Position numbers and translations under genes: made by a program. Shown piece after piece: positions 51,087 through 60,290 of a stretch of 64,000 nt of DNA. Position 1 is the stretch's first letter, and each line of letters opens with the position of its first letter. Below the pieces are notes generated by a model that saw only the letters and a program-made list of their open reading frames with translations, did no database searches and was not told where the DNA came from. Origin of the DNA: Rippkaea orientalis PCC 8801 (lineage in GTDB: Bacteria > Cyanobacteriota > Cyanobacteriia > Cyanobacteriales > Microcystaceae); NCBI RefSeq assembly GCF_000021805.1, contig NC_011726.1, positions 2,294,001-2,358,000 on the forward strand, written 5' to 3'.

Positions 51087-51599
51087 TTACAGGGTCAAAA
51101 GTAAGGGTAATAACGGAGGTAATAGGATAAAACTGGCTACTAATACCGAAGCCATCGCGCTGATCATTACCGCACCGGCTGCACAATCTTTAGCTATTTT
51201 GGCTAGTTCATGGTAGGACTGTCCCACCGTCAGATCCACAACGGATTCTAAAGCGGTGTTTAATAATTCTAGAACCATCACTAAGGCGCAGGTTAAGGAA
51301 ACAATAGCCATACCCGTAGCATTAACCTTGAGGAAGAGTCCTAAGCTAATGGCCAGAACGGTCATCGTTGTATGAATACGAAAGTTCCGTTGTGTCTCAA
51401 AGGCATAGCAGATGCCAGCCCAAGCATATTTAAAACTCAAAAAAAGATTGGGGGCAATTTGCCAAGATCTATGCCGTGGAGAACTCAAGTCTAATTCGGC
51501 TGAGGCGGCAGAGGTTGTGGACAGTCGATGACTTCTAAAAGACTTGCCAGAGGGCAAAATAGTGGAAGTGGATTGGCTCATGTTTAAATGGGATGTCAT
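51087..51599 (-). CDS. dgkA: Diacylglycerol/undecaprenol kinase family protein
   Basis: The 170-residue protein has an N-terminal hydrophilic stretch of about 50 residues, then the DgkA core: SFKYAWAGICYAFETQRNFR (residues 48-67) with the catalytic region, and three membrane helices. ELLNTALESVVDLTVGQSYH (about 111-130) includes the Glu and Asn that bind magnesium ATP. Family members phosphorylate diacylglycerol or undecaprenol, recycling the carrier lipid of cell-wall synthesis. A downstream ATG at 51581 is an alternative start. It is co-transcribed with ybeY and trpG. Confidence 0.92.
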   Translation of the reverse strand: MTSHLNMSQSTSTILPSGKSFRSHRLSTTSAASAELDLSSPRHRSWQIAPNLFLSFKYAWAGICYAFETQRNFRIHTTMTVLAISLGLFLKVNATGMAIVSLTCALVMVLELLNTALESVVDLTVGQSYHELAKIAKDCAAGAVMISAMASVLVASFILLPPLLPLLLTL

Positions 51600-51669
51600 A
51601 ATCTTTAAGTTTTACTACAAAATGGTTAAGTATTTTTAAAAGTGTTGTCCTATCAAACTCATTAATGTA

Positions 51670-52206
51670 TCAACCATTTGCCTGAAGACCCACTAATGTT
51701 AACAAAGTTTCTTGCTGTGAGAGCATCGCTTCAAGGCTGTCTTCATCTGGATGATCCCAACCTAATAGATGGAGTAATCCGTGAGCAGCTAACCAAGCTA
51801 ATTCTACGAGTAGGCTATGATGGTTTTGCTGCGCTTGTTTGTTGGCTGTTTCCACTGAAATGATGATATCTCCTAAATATAAGGGTTCAAGGGCTGCTAT
51901 CTCTTCTGCGGGGACAGGAAAGTCGACTTCGAGGGCGGCAAACGCTAGAACATCGGTAGGCTGATTTTTCTGACGGTATTGGGCATTGAGGGTTTGGATT
52001 TCGAGATCTTCTGTTAGCCGTAGAGTGAGTTCATAGGTATCTGCGGGCGGAAGATTTGGCTTGAGAGCTTCTAACCAAGTTTTAATCCACGGTTGCCAAG
52101 TTGCTGCCATGATATCAGAGGATTTTTGATCACAGAAGGCATTAAAGTCAAAAACATTCTGAAGATTAAGGTCAACTTGGATAGGATGGTTGGCAGAAGA
52201 TACCAT
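51670..52206 (-). CDS. ybeY: Endoribonuclease YbeY (rRNA maturation)
   Basis: YbeY is a zinc-dependent RNase for 16S rRNA 3' processing and 70S quality control. The 178-residue protein shows LRLTEDLEIQTLNAQYRQKN then PTDVLAFA, GDIIISVETA, and the zinc motif AAHGLLHLLGWDHP (HGxLHLxGxDH) near residue 141, all conserved. It starts 12 bp after the DUF3285 gene and precedes dgkA by 70 bp, a conserved cyanobacterial order. Confidence 0.96.
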   Translation of the reverse strand: MVSSANHPIQVDLNLQNVFDFNAFCDQKSSDIMAATWQPWIKTWLEALKPNLPPADTYELTLRLTEDLEIQTLNAQYRQKNQPTDVLAFAALEVDFPVPAEEIAALEPLYLGDIIISVETANKQAQQNHHSLLVELAWLAAHGLLHLLGWDHPDEDSLEAMLSQQETLLTLVGLQANG

Positions 52207-52218
52207 AATGTTGCAATT

Positions 52219-52398
52219 CTAACGGGTTAAATAAGAAATGCCAATAAGAAAAGTAAGTAATCCTACGGTGGTTACGAAAAAATGCTTAAGGGAAGTTCCC
52301 TTTTTCCGAACCATGTTACGCATGGCGAGTTTAACATAACTCGGTGGTGGTTCGGATGGAGTCTCTGGGGTCTGAGTAGATGGCGGTAAATTGCTCAT
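52219..52398 (-). CDS. DUF3285 family small membrane protein (59 residues)
   Basis: The frame starts MSNLPPSTQTPETPSEPPPS and continues YVKLAMRNMVRKKGTSLKHF, then a membrane helix with GLLTFLIGISYLTR at the end. This matches DUF3285, a short cyanobacterial protein family with a Pro-rich start, the YVKLAMRNMVRKKG block and one C-terminal helix. Function is unknown. It lies immediately upstream of ybeY (12 bp) and is the first gene of the operon. Confidence 0.85.
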   Translation of the reverse strand: MSNLPPSTQTPETPSEPPPSYVKLAMRNMVRKKGTSLKHFFVTTVGLLTFLIGISYLTR

Positions 52399-52490
52399 GG
52401 GGATATTTGAGCTATGCTTTAAAAATAACTGCTTTCTAATGTAACAGTATATTGCAAAAAATCAACTTTTTATAAGAGAAGGGGAACCTG

Positions 52491-52613
52491 ATGAAGATTG
52501 ACTCTTCGGTTTTTGTTGATTCCCCTATTGCTCTGGATACCTTCTTAGGATGCCCTAATTGTCGAGAATTATTACAGGAAGTATTTGGACACTTAAATTT
52601 TTCCGATTCCTGA
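52491..52613 (+). CDS. Possible 40-residue protein with a CPNC motif
   Basis: The frame MKIDSSVFVDSPIALDTFLG continues CPNCRELLQEVFGHLNFSDS and stops. AAGGGGA lies about 9 bp before the ATG, a decent ribosome site. The CxxC could bind metal or be redox-active, but the protein is not recognised and may be a fragment. It sits between the divergent DUF3285 operon and the convergent PP2C gene. Confidence 0.4.
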   Translation: MKIDSSVFVDSPIALDTFLGCPNCRELLQEVFGHLNFSDS

Positions 52614-52676
52614 AGCCTGAAGAATCGGGTCTACCGTTTGATTTCTCTGTTTGCCAACGGATAACTCTGTCGTCCC

Positions 52677-54686
52677 TTACCAATTTTCTAGGGAGATCTG
52701 AGGTTGAACCTTAATTCGGAGTAAAATCCCCGTAATATTATCATGACCGTTATGACGATTGGCAAAGGTCATCAACTTGTTCAATCCGGGGTCAATATTG
52801 TTTTTAGAACTCAATAAAGGCGATAAATAGGTTTCCCAGTGATTTTCCACGAGATCGTGATCCGATAAGCCATCGGAACAGAGTAAGAATAGAGTATCTT
52901 CTTGAACGTCTAAAAAACGGATATCGGGTTGTATACAACTATTATCGTGGGGACCGAGAGCTTGGGTTAATTGATAGGCATCGGGTCGAGCATAGGCAAT
53001 TTCTGGTTCAACACCGTGTTGAATGGCTTTTTGTCCCACTTCATGATCGACGGTTAACTGTTCGAGTCCCCCTTGACGAGTGATGCGATAAGCACGACTA
53101 TCTCCGACATGAGCGATCGCCACTTTAGTATTTTCTACTAACGCCATCACCAGTGTTGTTCCCATGCGGCCACTGCCGGCGGTGGAATTATCCTGATTCA
53201 CTTGATAAAGGGTCTGATTAGCCAATAAAATCCCCTTTAACAGCGTCTCATGGTTAGGAAATTGGTCCTTCCAATGTTGAGCAAAGAATTGCTTTAAGGA
53301 TTCAACAGCCATTTTACTGGCTACTTCTCCGGCGGCATGACCCCCCATTCCGTCACAAACGATGTATAACCCGCGATGGCAAACTTTTTTACCATGGTTA
53401 TTATACTCAGTCTGGATCTGACTTTTCATTTGGAAGTAATCTTCATTATGGGGTCGCACTCGTCCGCGATCGGTCATACCACACTCGCTGACACTGAGCA
53501 CTTCCATCGGTAGGACATCAGTGGCTAACTCGCCAGTGTTGTCTAAGGGTTCACTATGGAGCAGAGAATCCTCCAAGCTATCCTCAATGGGTTCTCCCTG
53601 AAACTCTTCAAATTCGGGGAAGGTTTCGGAAAACTCTAAAACAGCATCAGCTTTGGCTTTGGGTTCTGCTTCGGGTTCATTCTGTTGTGCTTCGGCTAAG
53701 TCTTGTAATTCCAGTCGCAATTGAGCTAAATTATCCAGTTTTCCCGTGGCTAATTGGTCAACTAAGCCGATTAAGCCTTCGGGGAAACAATACTGGGATT
53801 GCGTTAACCACTGCTGCCATAATTTGCCTAAATCCTGTAGAGAGGGGGGATTTTCTGGGGAGTCTTGATACAATTGTTGTAGTCCTAAACTTTGGTCTTC
53901 ATCGACCCGGAGGTTATGGTCAATCAATAGGCTTTGACAACAGTGAACCGCCGATAGAGCTTTCCAAAGGGTGAGGATTTCATTGAGCCAATAAATTCTT
54001 TGAAGGGTTGGCAAGGGTTGATGAATCAGCAAGTCTGATAACTTTTGCCACTCACTGCGATTGGGTAATAGAATAACCTCTCGATCTTCTTCGAGCCAAG
54101 CATCATGAACTTTCGGAATGGTGGGGGAGAAATCTTTGAGGGTAAAATAGGGACTCGCTAAGTTAGGTATTCCCATCTGTTGCCACGGGGAAAGGGGTAA
54201 CTCTTCTGGAGAAGATGCCATCAAATCGAGAGTTTCTGCAAACAGTTGGGAGGAATCAGCGAATAAGACCTCTAATACCGATTTTTGTAACGGTTGACAA
54301 TCGAGGACTTGTCCTTGATAACATTGCCTAAAAGGAGCATTGTTGATCGCGTATAGGGATGTTTCCTCGTTTCTGGCTAGGAGTCGATAGCGTTGTCCGG
54401 GATCTAGATAATCTCCATACAGGGTGACGCATTCAGGGGTTAGGTTCTCCTCAATGTCTTGAGTGGCTTGGCTTGAGGATTCCTTTTCTGAATTGGAGAG
54501 AATTTGTGCTATGATAACCTGCCAAGTTGTGCCAATTAAAGCTCCACACCCTGGACAACTCGCTACATCTAAGGGTGCTTCCCGATGACACTGAGGACAA
54601 GACTGATGAGTCAACGAGGTTCCACAGTGTTGACACATCTCAGAATTGTTAGGGTTTTCTGCATGACATTGGGGACAAATCAGCAT
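52677..54686 (-). CDS. Zinc-ribbon PP2C-type protein phosphatase
   Basis: The 669-residue protein begins with zinc-ribbon units: CPQCHAENPNNSEMCQHCG (residues 4-22), then CPQCHREAPLDVASCPGCG (30-48). A long middle region is followed by an acidic linker (about 340-390). The C-terminal PP2C domain (about 405-660) has GMTDRGRVRPHNEDYF, VCDGMGGHAAGEVAS, VAIAHVGDSRAYRI, LLCSDGLSDHD and HDNITGILL, which hold all metal-binding aspartates. It removes phosphate from Ser/Thr residues and may reverse the Ser/Thr kinases at 16037 or 60742. The zinc-ribbon start recurs in the latter kinase. The middle region resembles a degenerate protein-kinase-like fold, which I could not verify. Confidence 0.9.
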   Translation of the reverse strand: MLICPQCHAENPNNSEMCQHCGTSLTHQSCPQCHREAPLDVASCPGCGALIGTTWQVIIAQILSNSEKESSSQATQDIEENLTPECVTLYGDYLDPGQRYRLLARNEETSLYAINNAPFRQCYQGQVLDCQPLQKSVLEVLFADSSQLFAETLDLMASSPEELPLSPWQQMGIPNLASPYFTLKDFSPTIPKVHDAWLEEDREVILLPNRSEWQKLSDLLIHQPLPTLQRIYWLNEILTLWKALSAVHCCQSLLIDHNLRVDEDQSLGLQQLYQDSPENPPSLQDLGKLWQQWLTQSQYCFPEGLIGLVDQLATGKLDNLAQLRLELQDLAEAQQNEPEAEPKAKADAVLEFSETFPEFEEFQGEPIEDSLEDSLLHSEPLDNTGELATDVLPMEVLSVSECGMTDRGRVRPHNEDYFQMKSQIQTEYNNHGKKVCHRGLYIVCDGMGGHAAGEVASKMAVESLKQFFAQHWKDQFPNHETLLKGILLANQTLYQVNQDNSTAGSGRMGTTLVMALVENTKVAIAHVGDSRAYRITRQGGLEQLTVDHEVGQKAIQHGVEPEIAYARPDAYQLTQALGPHDNSCIQPDIRFLDVQEDTLFLLCSDGLSDHDLVENHWETYLSPLLSSKNNIDPGLNKLMTFANRHNGHDNITGILLRIKVQPQISLENW

Positions 54687-54884
54687 AGGCTAGGCAAAAC
54701 CACAAGAATAAAGCAGGTTTTCTGGGGTCATATCTCCTCTTTCCATAATGCCCCAAGCCCAGTTATTGAGTCAATGTGTTTTTACTCAGGATTAATTTAG
54801 ATTAATTGCCAGGGTTTCAGAAAAATTACATAGTCAACCGCTTATGACGATTAAATTAATGATAAGCACCAGAGGGTAAAATCA

Positions 54885-55607
54885 ATGCAATGGACTTTAA
54901 ACTATCAAAAATTCTGGTTAATATTCTTAGGAATAGTTATTAGTAGTGAAGTAGCGATCGCTGTTCCTAAACCCCTTGAAAAAATAGCCAAAGAAATTAC
55001 CGTTCGTGTTGTGGGAAAAAGCGGAGGAACAGGTATTTTAATTGATCGTCGTAAAAATAGCTATACTGTTCTCACCAACGCCCATGTTTTTAAACAACCA
55101 GGAGAACGCGCTATTATTACTAATGATGGCAAATGTTACCCCATAATCCCTAAAACTATTCAAACCCTTCCCCAATTAGATCTCGCTGTTTTAGTCTTTT
55201 CTAGTCCTGTAAATTATTCCTTAGCCAAAATGGGTAAATCTGAGCAATTAACCCCCAATCAAACTGTTTATGTCAGTGGATGGGCTGCTTCTGGGGGAAC
55301 ATTACACTCTCGCGTTTTTTTAATCACAGAAGGAGAATTAACAAAAACTAATTCTTCCCTTCCTTTAGGCTACCGTTTAACCTATACTAACCTAGTTAGA
55401 GTGGGGATGAGTGGCGGCTCAGTATTAGATGAACAAGGAAACGTTGTCGGAATTAATGGAATAGTACACTTTGCTAATAATACCTCGGATCAAATCGTTG
55501 CTTCAGCCATTCCCATTAATAGTTTTATTCCTTGGTATAATCAACATAAAAACAAGCTTCCCTTACCACCAGTGACTACAACTAAATGTCAAAATAATTG
55601 GCAATAG
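54885..55607 (+). CDS. Trypsin-like serine protease, exported
   Basis: The 240-residue protein has an N-terminal hydrophobic segment (residues 10-27, WLIFLGIVISSEVAIAVP), likely a signal peptide. The serine-protease core has GGTGILIDRRKNSYTVLTNA then HVF with the catalytic His (about 67), LDLAVLVF with Asp (about 103) and GMSGGSVLDEQGNVVGINGI with Ser (about 176). Similar proteins in cyanobacteria are often followed by repeat domains, absent here. It acts in the periplasm or lumen; the target is unknown. Confidence 0.88.
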   Translation: MQWTLNYQKFWLIFLGIVISSEVAIAVPKPLEKIAKEITVRVVGKSGGTGILIDRRKNSYTVLTNAHVFKQPGERAIITNDGKCYPIIPKTIQTLPQLDLAVLVFSSPVNYSLAKMGKSEQLTPNQTVYVSGWAASGGTLHSRVFLITEGELTKTNSSLPLGYRLTYTNLVRVGMSGGSVLDEQGNVVGINGIVHFANNTSDQIVASAIPINSFIPWYNQHKNKLPLPPVTTTKCQNNWQ

Positions 55608-55660
55608 AACTCTTTTATCATGCTATTGTTTAACTATATCTATTATATTTAGAGATAATC

Positions 55661-56902
55661 ATGGGTAAAGTCGTCTTTCAAAATCTCTTTAAAAGTTTTC
55701 CCCAACGGGGTGCAGGGTCAAACAAGCCTCCTATCAACGTTTTAGAGGATATTGACTTTGAAATCAAAGATCAGGAATTAATGGTCTTAGTCGGTCCTTC
55801 GGGGTGTGGAAAAAGTACCCTCTTACGACTGATTGCTGGACTAGAAACGGTCACATCAGGGCAAATTTGGGTGGGAAATAGAGAAGTTACTCATCTTCCT
55901 CCTAAAGAAAGGGATATTGCTATGGTTTTCCAAAATTATGCCCTTTATCCCCACTTAACCGTTTACGATAACCTCGCTTTTGGGTTGCGTCGCGTCAATC
56001 AATTATCAGCCAAACAATCTCCCTCATCCCTTCCTTCTTGGGTAGAAAAACCCTTAGTCACCCTAACAAAACCTTTGCCAAAAAATCTACAGTATCTATC
56101 AATTGAAGAACAAAATATTCAAAAAAAAGTGCAAGAAGTTGCCCAAAAATTGCAAATTGAAACGTTGTTACCTCGCTTACCCAAACAGTTATCCGGGGGA
56201 CAAAAACAACGGGTTGCGTTAGGACGCGCAATTACCCGTAACCCGCAAGTTTTTCTAATGGATGAACCTATGTCTAACTTAGATGCTAAACTTCGGGCAG
56301 AAACGCGATCGCAAATTGTTCAACTGCAAAAAGACTTAAAAATTACAACAATTTACGTCACCCATGATCAAGTTGAAGCAATGACGATGGGAACTCGAAT
56401 TACTGTCATGAATCAGGGAAAAATTCAACAAATTGCACCTCCTTTAGAATTATATAACCGTCCTGCTAATTGTTTTGTTGCTGAATTTATTGGCTCACCT
56501 ACCATCAATTTTTTAACCGTCAAAGTCCGAACCCCTTTACAACTCATCCACCCTAAATTTTCTCTTGTCTTACCTGAAAAATGGGAACCTTATTTAAAAG
56601 ATTACGATCAACAATATGTCCAGTTAGGAATACGACCAGAACATTTAATGGTTAGTACACAATCTTCTGAAGCTATCCAGATCAAAGTCAATTTTGTTGA
56701 AAATTTAGGCAATGAAAGCTATATTTTTGGACAATTATCTAATGATGAACAGTCTCACCTTACAGTTCGCCTATCTTCTGATGAATGGTTAAGAATTGAT
56801 CAAAATAATTTTTGGTTATCTTTCAATAAAGAAAAAATTCATCTCTTTGATCCTAAAACCGAACAATCTATCTGGCCAGTCCCTAAAATCATAGAAAATT
56901 AA
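55661..56902 (+). CDS. Sugar-type ABC transporter ATPase (UgpC/MalK family)
   Basis: The 413-residue protein has Walker A GPSGCGKS (residues 46-53), Q-loop VFQNYALYPH, signature LSGGQKQRVALGRAI, Walker B FLMDEPMSNLDAKL, switch His in YVTHDQVEAMTMG, and a C-terminal TOBE regulatory domain (about 285-410). An insertion of about 55 residues (about 115-165) between Q-loop and signature is typical of cyanobacterial UgpC-like ATPases. Such ATPases energise several sugar permeases, so it may serve the MalG-type permease at 11336. That partnership is inference. Confidence 0.92.
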   Translation: MGKVVFQNLFKSFPQRGAGSNKPPINVLEDIDFEIKDQELMVLVGPSGCGKSTLLRLIAGLETVTSGQIWVGNREVTHLPPKERDIAMVFQNYALYPHLTVYDNLAFGLRRVNQLSAKQSPSSLPSWVEKPLVTLTKPLPKNLQYLSIEEQNIQKKVQEVAQKLQIETLLPRLPKQLSGGQKQRVALGRAITRNPQVFLMDEPMSNLDAKLRAETRSQIVQLQKDLKITTIYVTHDQVEAMTMGTRITVMNQGKIQQIAPPLELYNRPANCFVAEFIGSPTINFLTVKVRTPLQLIHPKFSLVLPEKWEPYLKDYDQQYVQLGIRPEHLMVSTQSSEAIQIKVNFVENLGNESYIFGQLSNDEQSHLTVRLSSDEWLRIDQNNFWLSFNKEKIHLFDPKTEQSIWPVPKIIEN

Positions 56903-56922
56903 CTTAATTTATTAAAAGTTTT

Positions 56923-58116
56923 ATGAATCAATTTAAACAACTGGGATTAAACCTTTTATTAGGATTAGGAGGAGTTATCTTTGCATTAGGAATAGGAGAA
57001 ATTGCATTAAGAATTGTCGGCATTTCTTACCCAAGTTTCTATCGAGTGGATGAATACCGAGGACACGCATTAATTCCAGGGATATCAGGTTGGTGGACTC
57101 ATGAAGGAAAGGGATGGGTTCAGGTTAATCAAGATGGATTAAGGGATGGAGAACATACCCAAAATAAGCCTCCTAATACTTTGAGAATTGCTGTCTTAGG
57201 AGACTCATTTGCTGAGGCCATTCAAGTCAATCAAGAAGACACTTTTTGGTCATTGATTGAAAGAGAATTACCCCAATGTCAAGGGATTAATCAACAAAAA
57301 GTAGAAGTGATTAATTTTGGTGTCGGAGATTACGGAACTGCCCAAGAATTAATGACTTTAAAACATCGGATTTGGCAGTATTCTCCTGATTTAATCATTT
57401 TGTCTATCTTTACAGGAAATGATATTATTAATAATTCAAAAACCTTGAGTCCTCCTGATAGATTTAGTCCTTTTTTAATAGAAAAAAACGGTAAATTTGT
57501 CATGGATTTCTCTTTTAAAGACACAGAAACCTATCAATGGCGTAATAGTTTACCCAGAAAAGTCATTTTTTCTATTATTAATAATTCTCGGCTTCTTCAA
57601 GTGATTAATGAAGCAAGAATCGCTTTTAAAAATCGTCGTGCTTTATTGGGTAATCAAGGACAAAATAATGATAAAATAGATATTGTTAATTATCTGGATC
57701 TAACCCCAGAATTGTATTTAGAAACTGCTAATCAAGATTGGCAACAAGCTTGGAAAATCACCGAAGAATTAGTGAAATTAATTCAGCAAGAAACAGAGGA
57801 AAAAGGCGCTAAATTTCTTGCCGTTACCCTCAGTAATCCTGCTCAAGTTTATCCTAATCCATCGCAAAGAAAACAATACTTAGCGCAAGCCAGAATTACC
57901 GATGAATTTTACCCAGATAAACGAATTAAGCAATTAGGAGAAAAAGAGAGTTTTGAGGTGTTAAACCTAGCTCCCCAATTTCAAGCCTATGCCGATAAAA
58001 ACAAAACCTTTTTACACGGTTTTGAGAATACTGTTCTCGGTAGCGGACACTGGAATGAAAAAGGACATCAATTAGCGGGAGAATTAATCACAAAAAAGGT
58101 CTGTGAAACCTTTTAA
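56923..58116 (+). CDS. SGNH/GDSL hydrolase family protein, membrane-anchored
   Basis: The 397-residue protein has an N-terminal hydrophobic segment (about residues 7-25, LGLNLLLGLGGVIFALGIGE). The SGNH block I motif is IAVLGDSFAEAIQV (about 89-102, nucleophile Ser). Block II is GVGDYGTAQ with Gly, block III GNDIINN, and block V GHWNEKGHQLAGE (Asp/His part) near the end. The family hydrolyses esters or acetyl groups, often on cell-envelope glycans. It is 20 bp after the ABC ATPase gene and may be co-transcribed; the substrate is unknown. Confidence 0.85.
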   Translation: MNQFKQLGLNLLLGLGGVIFALGIGEIALRIVGISYPSFYRVDEYRGHALIPGISGWWTHEGKGWVQVNQDGLRDGEHTQNKPPNTLRIAVLGDSFAEAIQVNQEDTFWSLIERELPQCQGINQQKVEVINFGVGDYGTAQELMTLKHRIWQYSPDLIILSIFTGNDIINNSKTLSPPDRFSPFLIEKNGKFVMDFSFKDTETYQWRNSLPRKVIFSIINNSRLLQVINEARIAFKNRRALLGNQGQNNDKIDIVNYLDLTPELYLETANQDWQQAWKITEELVKLIQQETEEKGAKFLAVTLSNPAQVYPNPSQRKQYLAQARITDEFYPDKRIKQLGEKESFEVLNLAPQFQAYADKNKTFLHGFENTVLGSGHWNEKGHQLAGELITKKVCETF

Positions 58117-58183
58117 CCACAAATTTTAGGGTGAGGGCTCACCTCATACCAATTCTTCTAAATCCGACTACAGATAACAACGA

Positions 58184-58213
58184 CGTAGGGGTCAACGGCC
58201 GTTGACCCCTACG
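58184..58213. repeat. 30-bp perfect palindrome (CGTAGGGGTCAACGG...)
   Basis: CGTAGGGGTCAACGG is followed immediately by its exact reverse complement. It belongs to the same family as 49183-49210 and 27072-27098. It lies between the convergent SGNH hydrolase and DAHP synthase genes and could act as a terminator for either. Confidence 0.9.
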
Positions 58214-58253
58214 AATATGTGTAACTTAATTTAGAAAGTAGGGATTCCCTTTC

Positions 58254-59312
58254 TTAAGCCAACGCCACGGCTGGTTGACTCCAGCGTCCCACCGTTTTAC
58301 CAATGACCGATAACTCCTGCATCAGACGGTCAAACTTTTCAGGAGTCAAGGACTGAGGACCATCCGAGAGTGCCTTAGCCGGGTTCGGATGAACTTCAAT
58401 CATCAACGAATCTGCTCCCGCCGCCAGTGCTGCAATGGACATAGAAGGCACATAATCTGACTTTCCGGTTCCATGACTAGCATCAATCATCATCGGTAAA
58501 TGGGTTAAATCGCGTAAAACCGGAATCACCGATAAATCCAAGGTATTACGGGTATATTTTTGATCAAACGTCCGAATCCCGCGCTCACAGAGAATAACGT
58601 TATTGTTACCTGACGCTAAAATGTATTCGGCTGCCATTAACCAATCATCGATAGTCGCGGCCATTCCCCGTTTAAGCAAAACAGGTTTATCCTGGGCTCC
58701 CACTTTTTTGAGTAGGGAGAAATTCTGCATATTTCTTGCGCCAACTTGAATCACATCAGCCACTTCAGCCACCTTCTCTAAATCAGCCGTGTCCATGACT
58801 TCTGTGATAATCCCTAACCCAGTGGCTGCTCGTGCGGCAGCCAACAATTCTAAAGCACTTTCGCCGTGGCCTTGGAAAGCATAGGGAGAGGTACGCGGTT
58901 TATAGGCTCCACCCCGTAGAAAATGGGCTCCAGCCGCCTTAACTCGCTTAGCGGTTTCGATGATCATTTCTTCATTTTCCACCGAACAAGGACCCGCTAC
59001 GACCACGACCGGATGATTTTTGCCAAAGGGAACAGGTCCATTGGGGGTGTTGACCACCACTTCACTGTAATGACCGTGACGAAATTCCAGACTAGCGCGT
59101 TTGAAGGGTTTTCCGACCCGTAACACCTCTTGAATCCAAGGACTCAATTCTTGAATGCGGGATATTTCCATCGTCGCCGTATCCCCCACCAACCCAATGA
59201 CAACTTGAGTTGTCCCTTGAATTTTTTCGGGAGTCAATTGCCATTGTTTAACTTCTCCAATAATGTTCTCGATTTCCGATTCTGGAGAATCAGGTTTCAT
59301 TACAATGATCAT
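58254..59312 (-). CDS. aroF: 3-deoxy-7-phosphoheptulonate (DAHP) synthase
   Basis: DAHP synthase condenses phosphoenolpyruvate and erythrose 4-phosphate at the start of the shikimate route. The 352-residue protein has an N-terminal ferredoxin-like regulatory domain (residues 1-75, type I-beta form), then VVVAGPCSVENEEMIIETAK, RGGAYKPRTSPYAFQGHGES, GLGIITEVMDTADLE, LLKRGMAATIDDWLMAAEYI, ERGIRTFDQKYTRNTLDLSV and DASHGTGKSDYV, which carry the metal and substrate ligands. It is full length and monocistronic. The 211-bp region upstream shows nothing beyond AT-rich sequence. Confidence 0.96.
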   Translation of the reverse strand: MIIVMKPDSPESEIENIIGEVKQWQLTPEKIQGTTQVVIGLVGDTATMEISRIQELSPWIQEVLRVGKPFKRASLEFRHGHYSEVVVNTPNGPVPFGKNHPVVVVAGPCSVENEEMIIETAKRVKAAGAHFLRGGAYKPRTSPYAFQGHGESALELLAAARAATGLGIITEVMDTADLEKVAEVADVIQVGARNMQNFSLLKKVGAQDKPVLLKRGMAATIDDWLMAAEYILASGNNNVILCERGIRTFDQKYTRNTLDLSVIPVLRDLTHLPMMIDASHGTGKSDYVPSMSIAALAAGADSLMIEVHPNPAKALSDGPQSLTPEKFDRLMQELSVIGKTVGRWSQPAVALA

Positions 59313-59523
59313 GGTTTAATTCCTCTAGCTATATCGTGAATCTTGGAGTGACCTGAGTTCGATATGACGCTAATTTGACAGACAACCTCAAAGGCTCAGG
59401 AGTCTTTATCTTGCCTAATCTGATTGAAAGAATTATCAGTAGCGAACTCAGGGTGAATTATTGCCTACTTACGCTCTCTCACTTTATATTTACCTTATTT
59501 AGGGACTTCATGGAAAAAATCCG

Positions 59524-59994
59524 CTAATTTTTTTTCGCTTCTTGTCTAGCACTGCGCCAAGCGTTGATGGTGCGGCCAAAATTACTCGTAAACTCTTGCC
59601 ATCCCCACCAACCCCCGACACGATGTTCGTCCCAAGAGGAAGAAAAAATGCCGTAGCTTAAGCCTAAAACCCCTAAGCCAAACAGCCCTAAGCTTACCGC
59701 ACCAACCGCCGCTGTCGGAATTTCCAGCCATTCGTGACTGACAATCCAATAGAAGACAAAAAAGGAGGACATCCCCAAACCCGTGGGAATGCCAGAAAAT
59801 AAAGCCATCCGCCGCACCATCCGCCGACTGACACTATCGGGAATGGCACTCAGACTAGCCTCTTGTCGGGCTTTTTTGGGTTCTTTGGGTGAAGATTTAA
59901 CGGATTTTAGCGGAGTCGTCTCGGATTTAGGGGCTTTTTTCTTTTTTTGACGCGGTTCAAAGGGCAAAGGGTCTGGAGAAGATTTAGAAGCCAT
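59524..59994 (-). CDS. PAM68 family protein (DUF3464), photosystem II assembly
   Basis: I chose the ATG at 59994 (MASKSSPDPLPFEPRQKKKK). An in-frame TTG at 60015 would add seven residues. The protein has a lysine- and serine-rich N-terminal arm (residues 1-60), then SVSRRMVRRMALFSGIPTGL then two membrane helices (about 68-85 and 95-115) and the end motif SSSWDEHRVGGWWGWQEF. This is the PAM68/DUF3464 layout. Plant PAM68 assists photosystem II assembly; the cyanobacterial homologue is linked to D1 and CP47 assembly. It follows rpsO by 26 bp on the same strand, a conserved cyanobacterial pairing. Confidence 0.92.
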   Translation of the reverse strand: MASKSSPDPLPFEPRQKKKKAPKSETTPLKSVKSSPKEPKKARQEASLSAIPDSVSRRMVRRMALFSGIPTGLGMSSFFVFYWIVSHEWLEIPTAAVGAVSLGLFGLGVLGLSYGIFSSSWDEHRVGGWWGWQEFTSNFGRTINAWRSARQEAKKN

Positions 59995-60020
59995 AGGTCT
60001 TGATGAAGTCTGCAATTAAT

Positions 60021-60290
60021 TTAACGGCGAATGCCAAGGCGTTTAATCAGGTCTTGATAGCGTTGTGAGTCTTTGCTGTTGATGTAGGAAAGTAACCGTC
60101 TACGACGACCAATCATTTTTAGAAGTCCGCGCCGAGAAGCGTGGTCTTTAGGATTTTGTTGGAGATGTCCTGTTAACTGACTAATCCGTGTTGTCAGTAA
60201 AGCTACCTGTAAATCAGCCGATCCGGTATCGGTTTCATGGACTTGGTAACTGGTAATCACTTCTTGTTTTTGGGTCGCGCTCAAACTCAT
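60021..60290 (-). CDS. rpsO: 30S ribosomal protein S15
   Basis: The 89-residue protein is a standard S15. [20 protein letters not shown] leads to [20 protein letters not shown], then [20 protein letters not shown] with the RNA-binding His and Ser, and [20 protein letters not shown]. It binds 16S rRNA helix 22 and nucleates the small-subunit platform. It heads a two-gene unit with the PAM68 gene. Confidence 0.98.
   Translation of the reverse strand: MSLSATQKQEVITSYQVHETDTGSADLQVALLTTRISQLTGHLQQNPKDHASRRGLLKMIGRRRRLLSYINSKDSQRYQDLIKRLGIRR

Noticed and set aside
53687-53974. 95-codon plus-strand frame inside the PP2C gene
   Set aside because: It lies antisense to the middle of a long confirmed gene and has no own signals.
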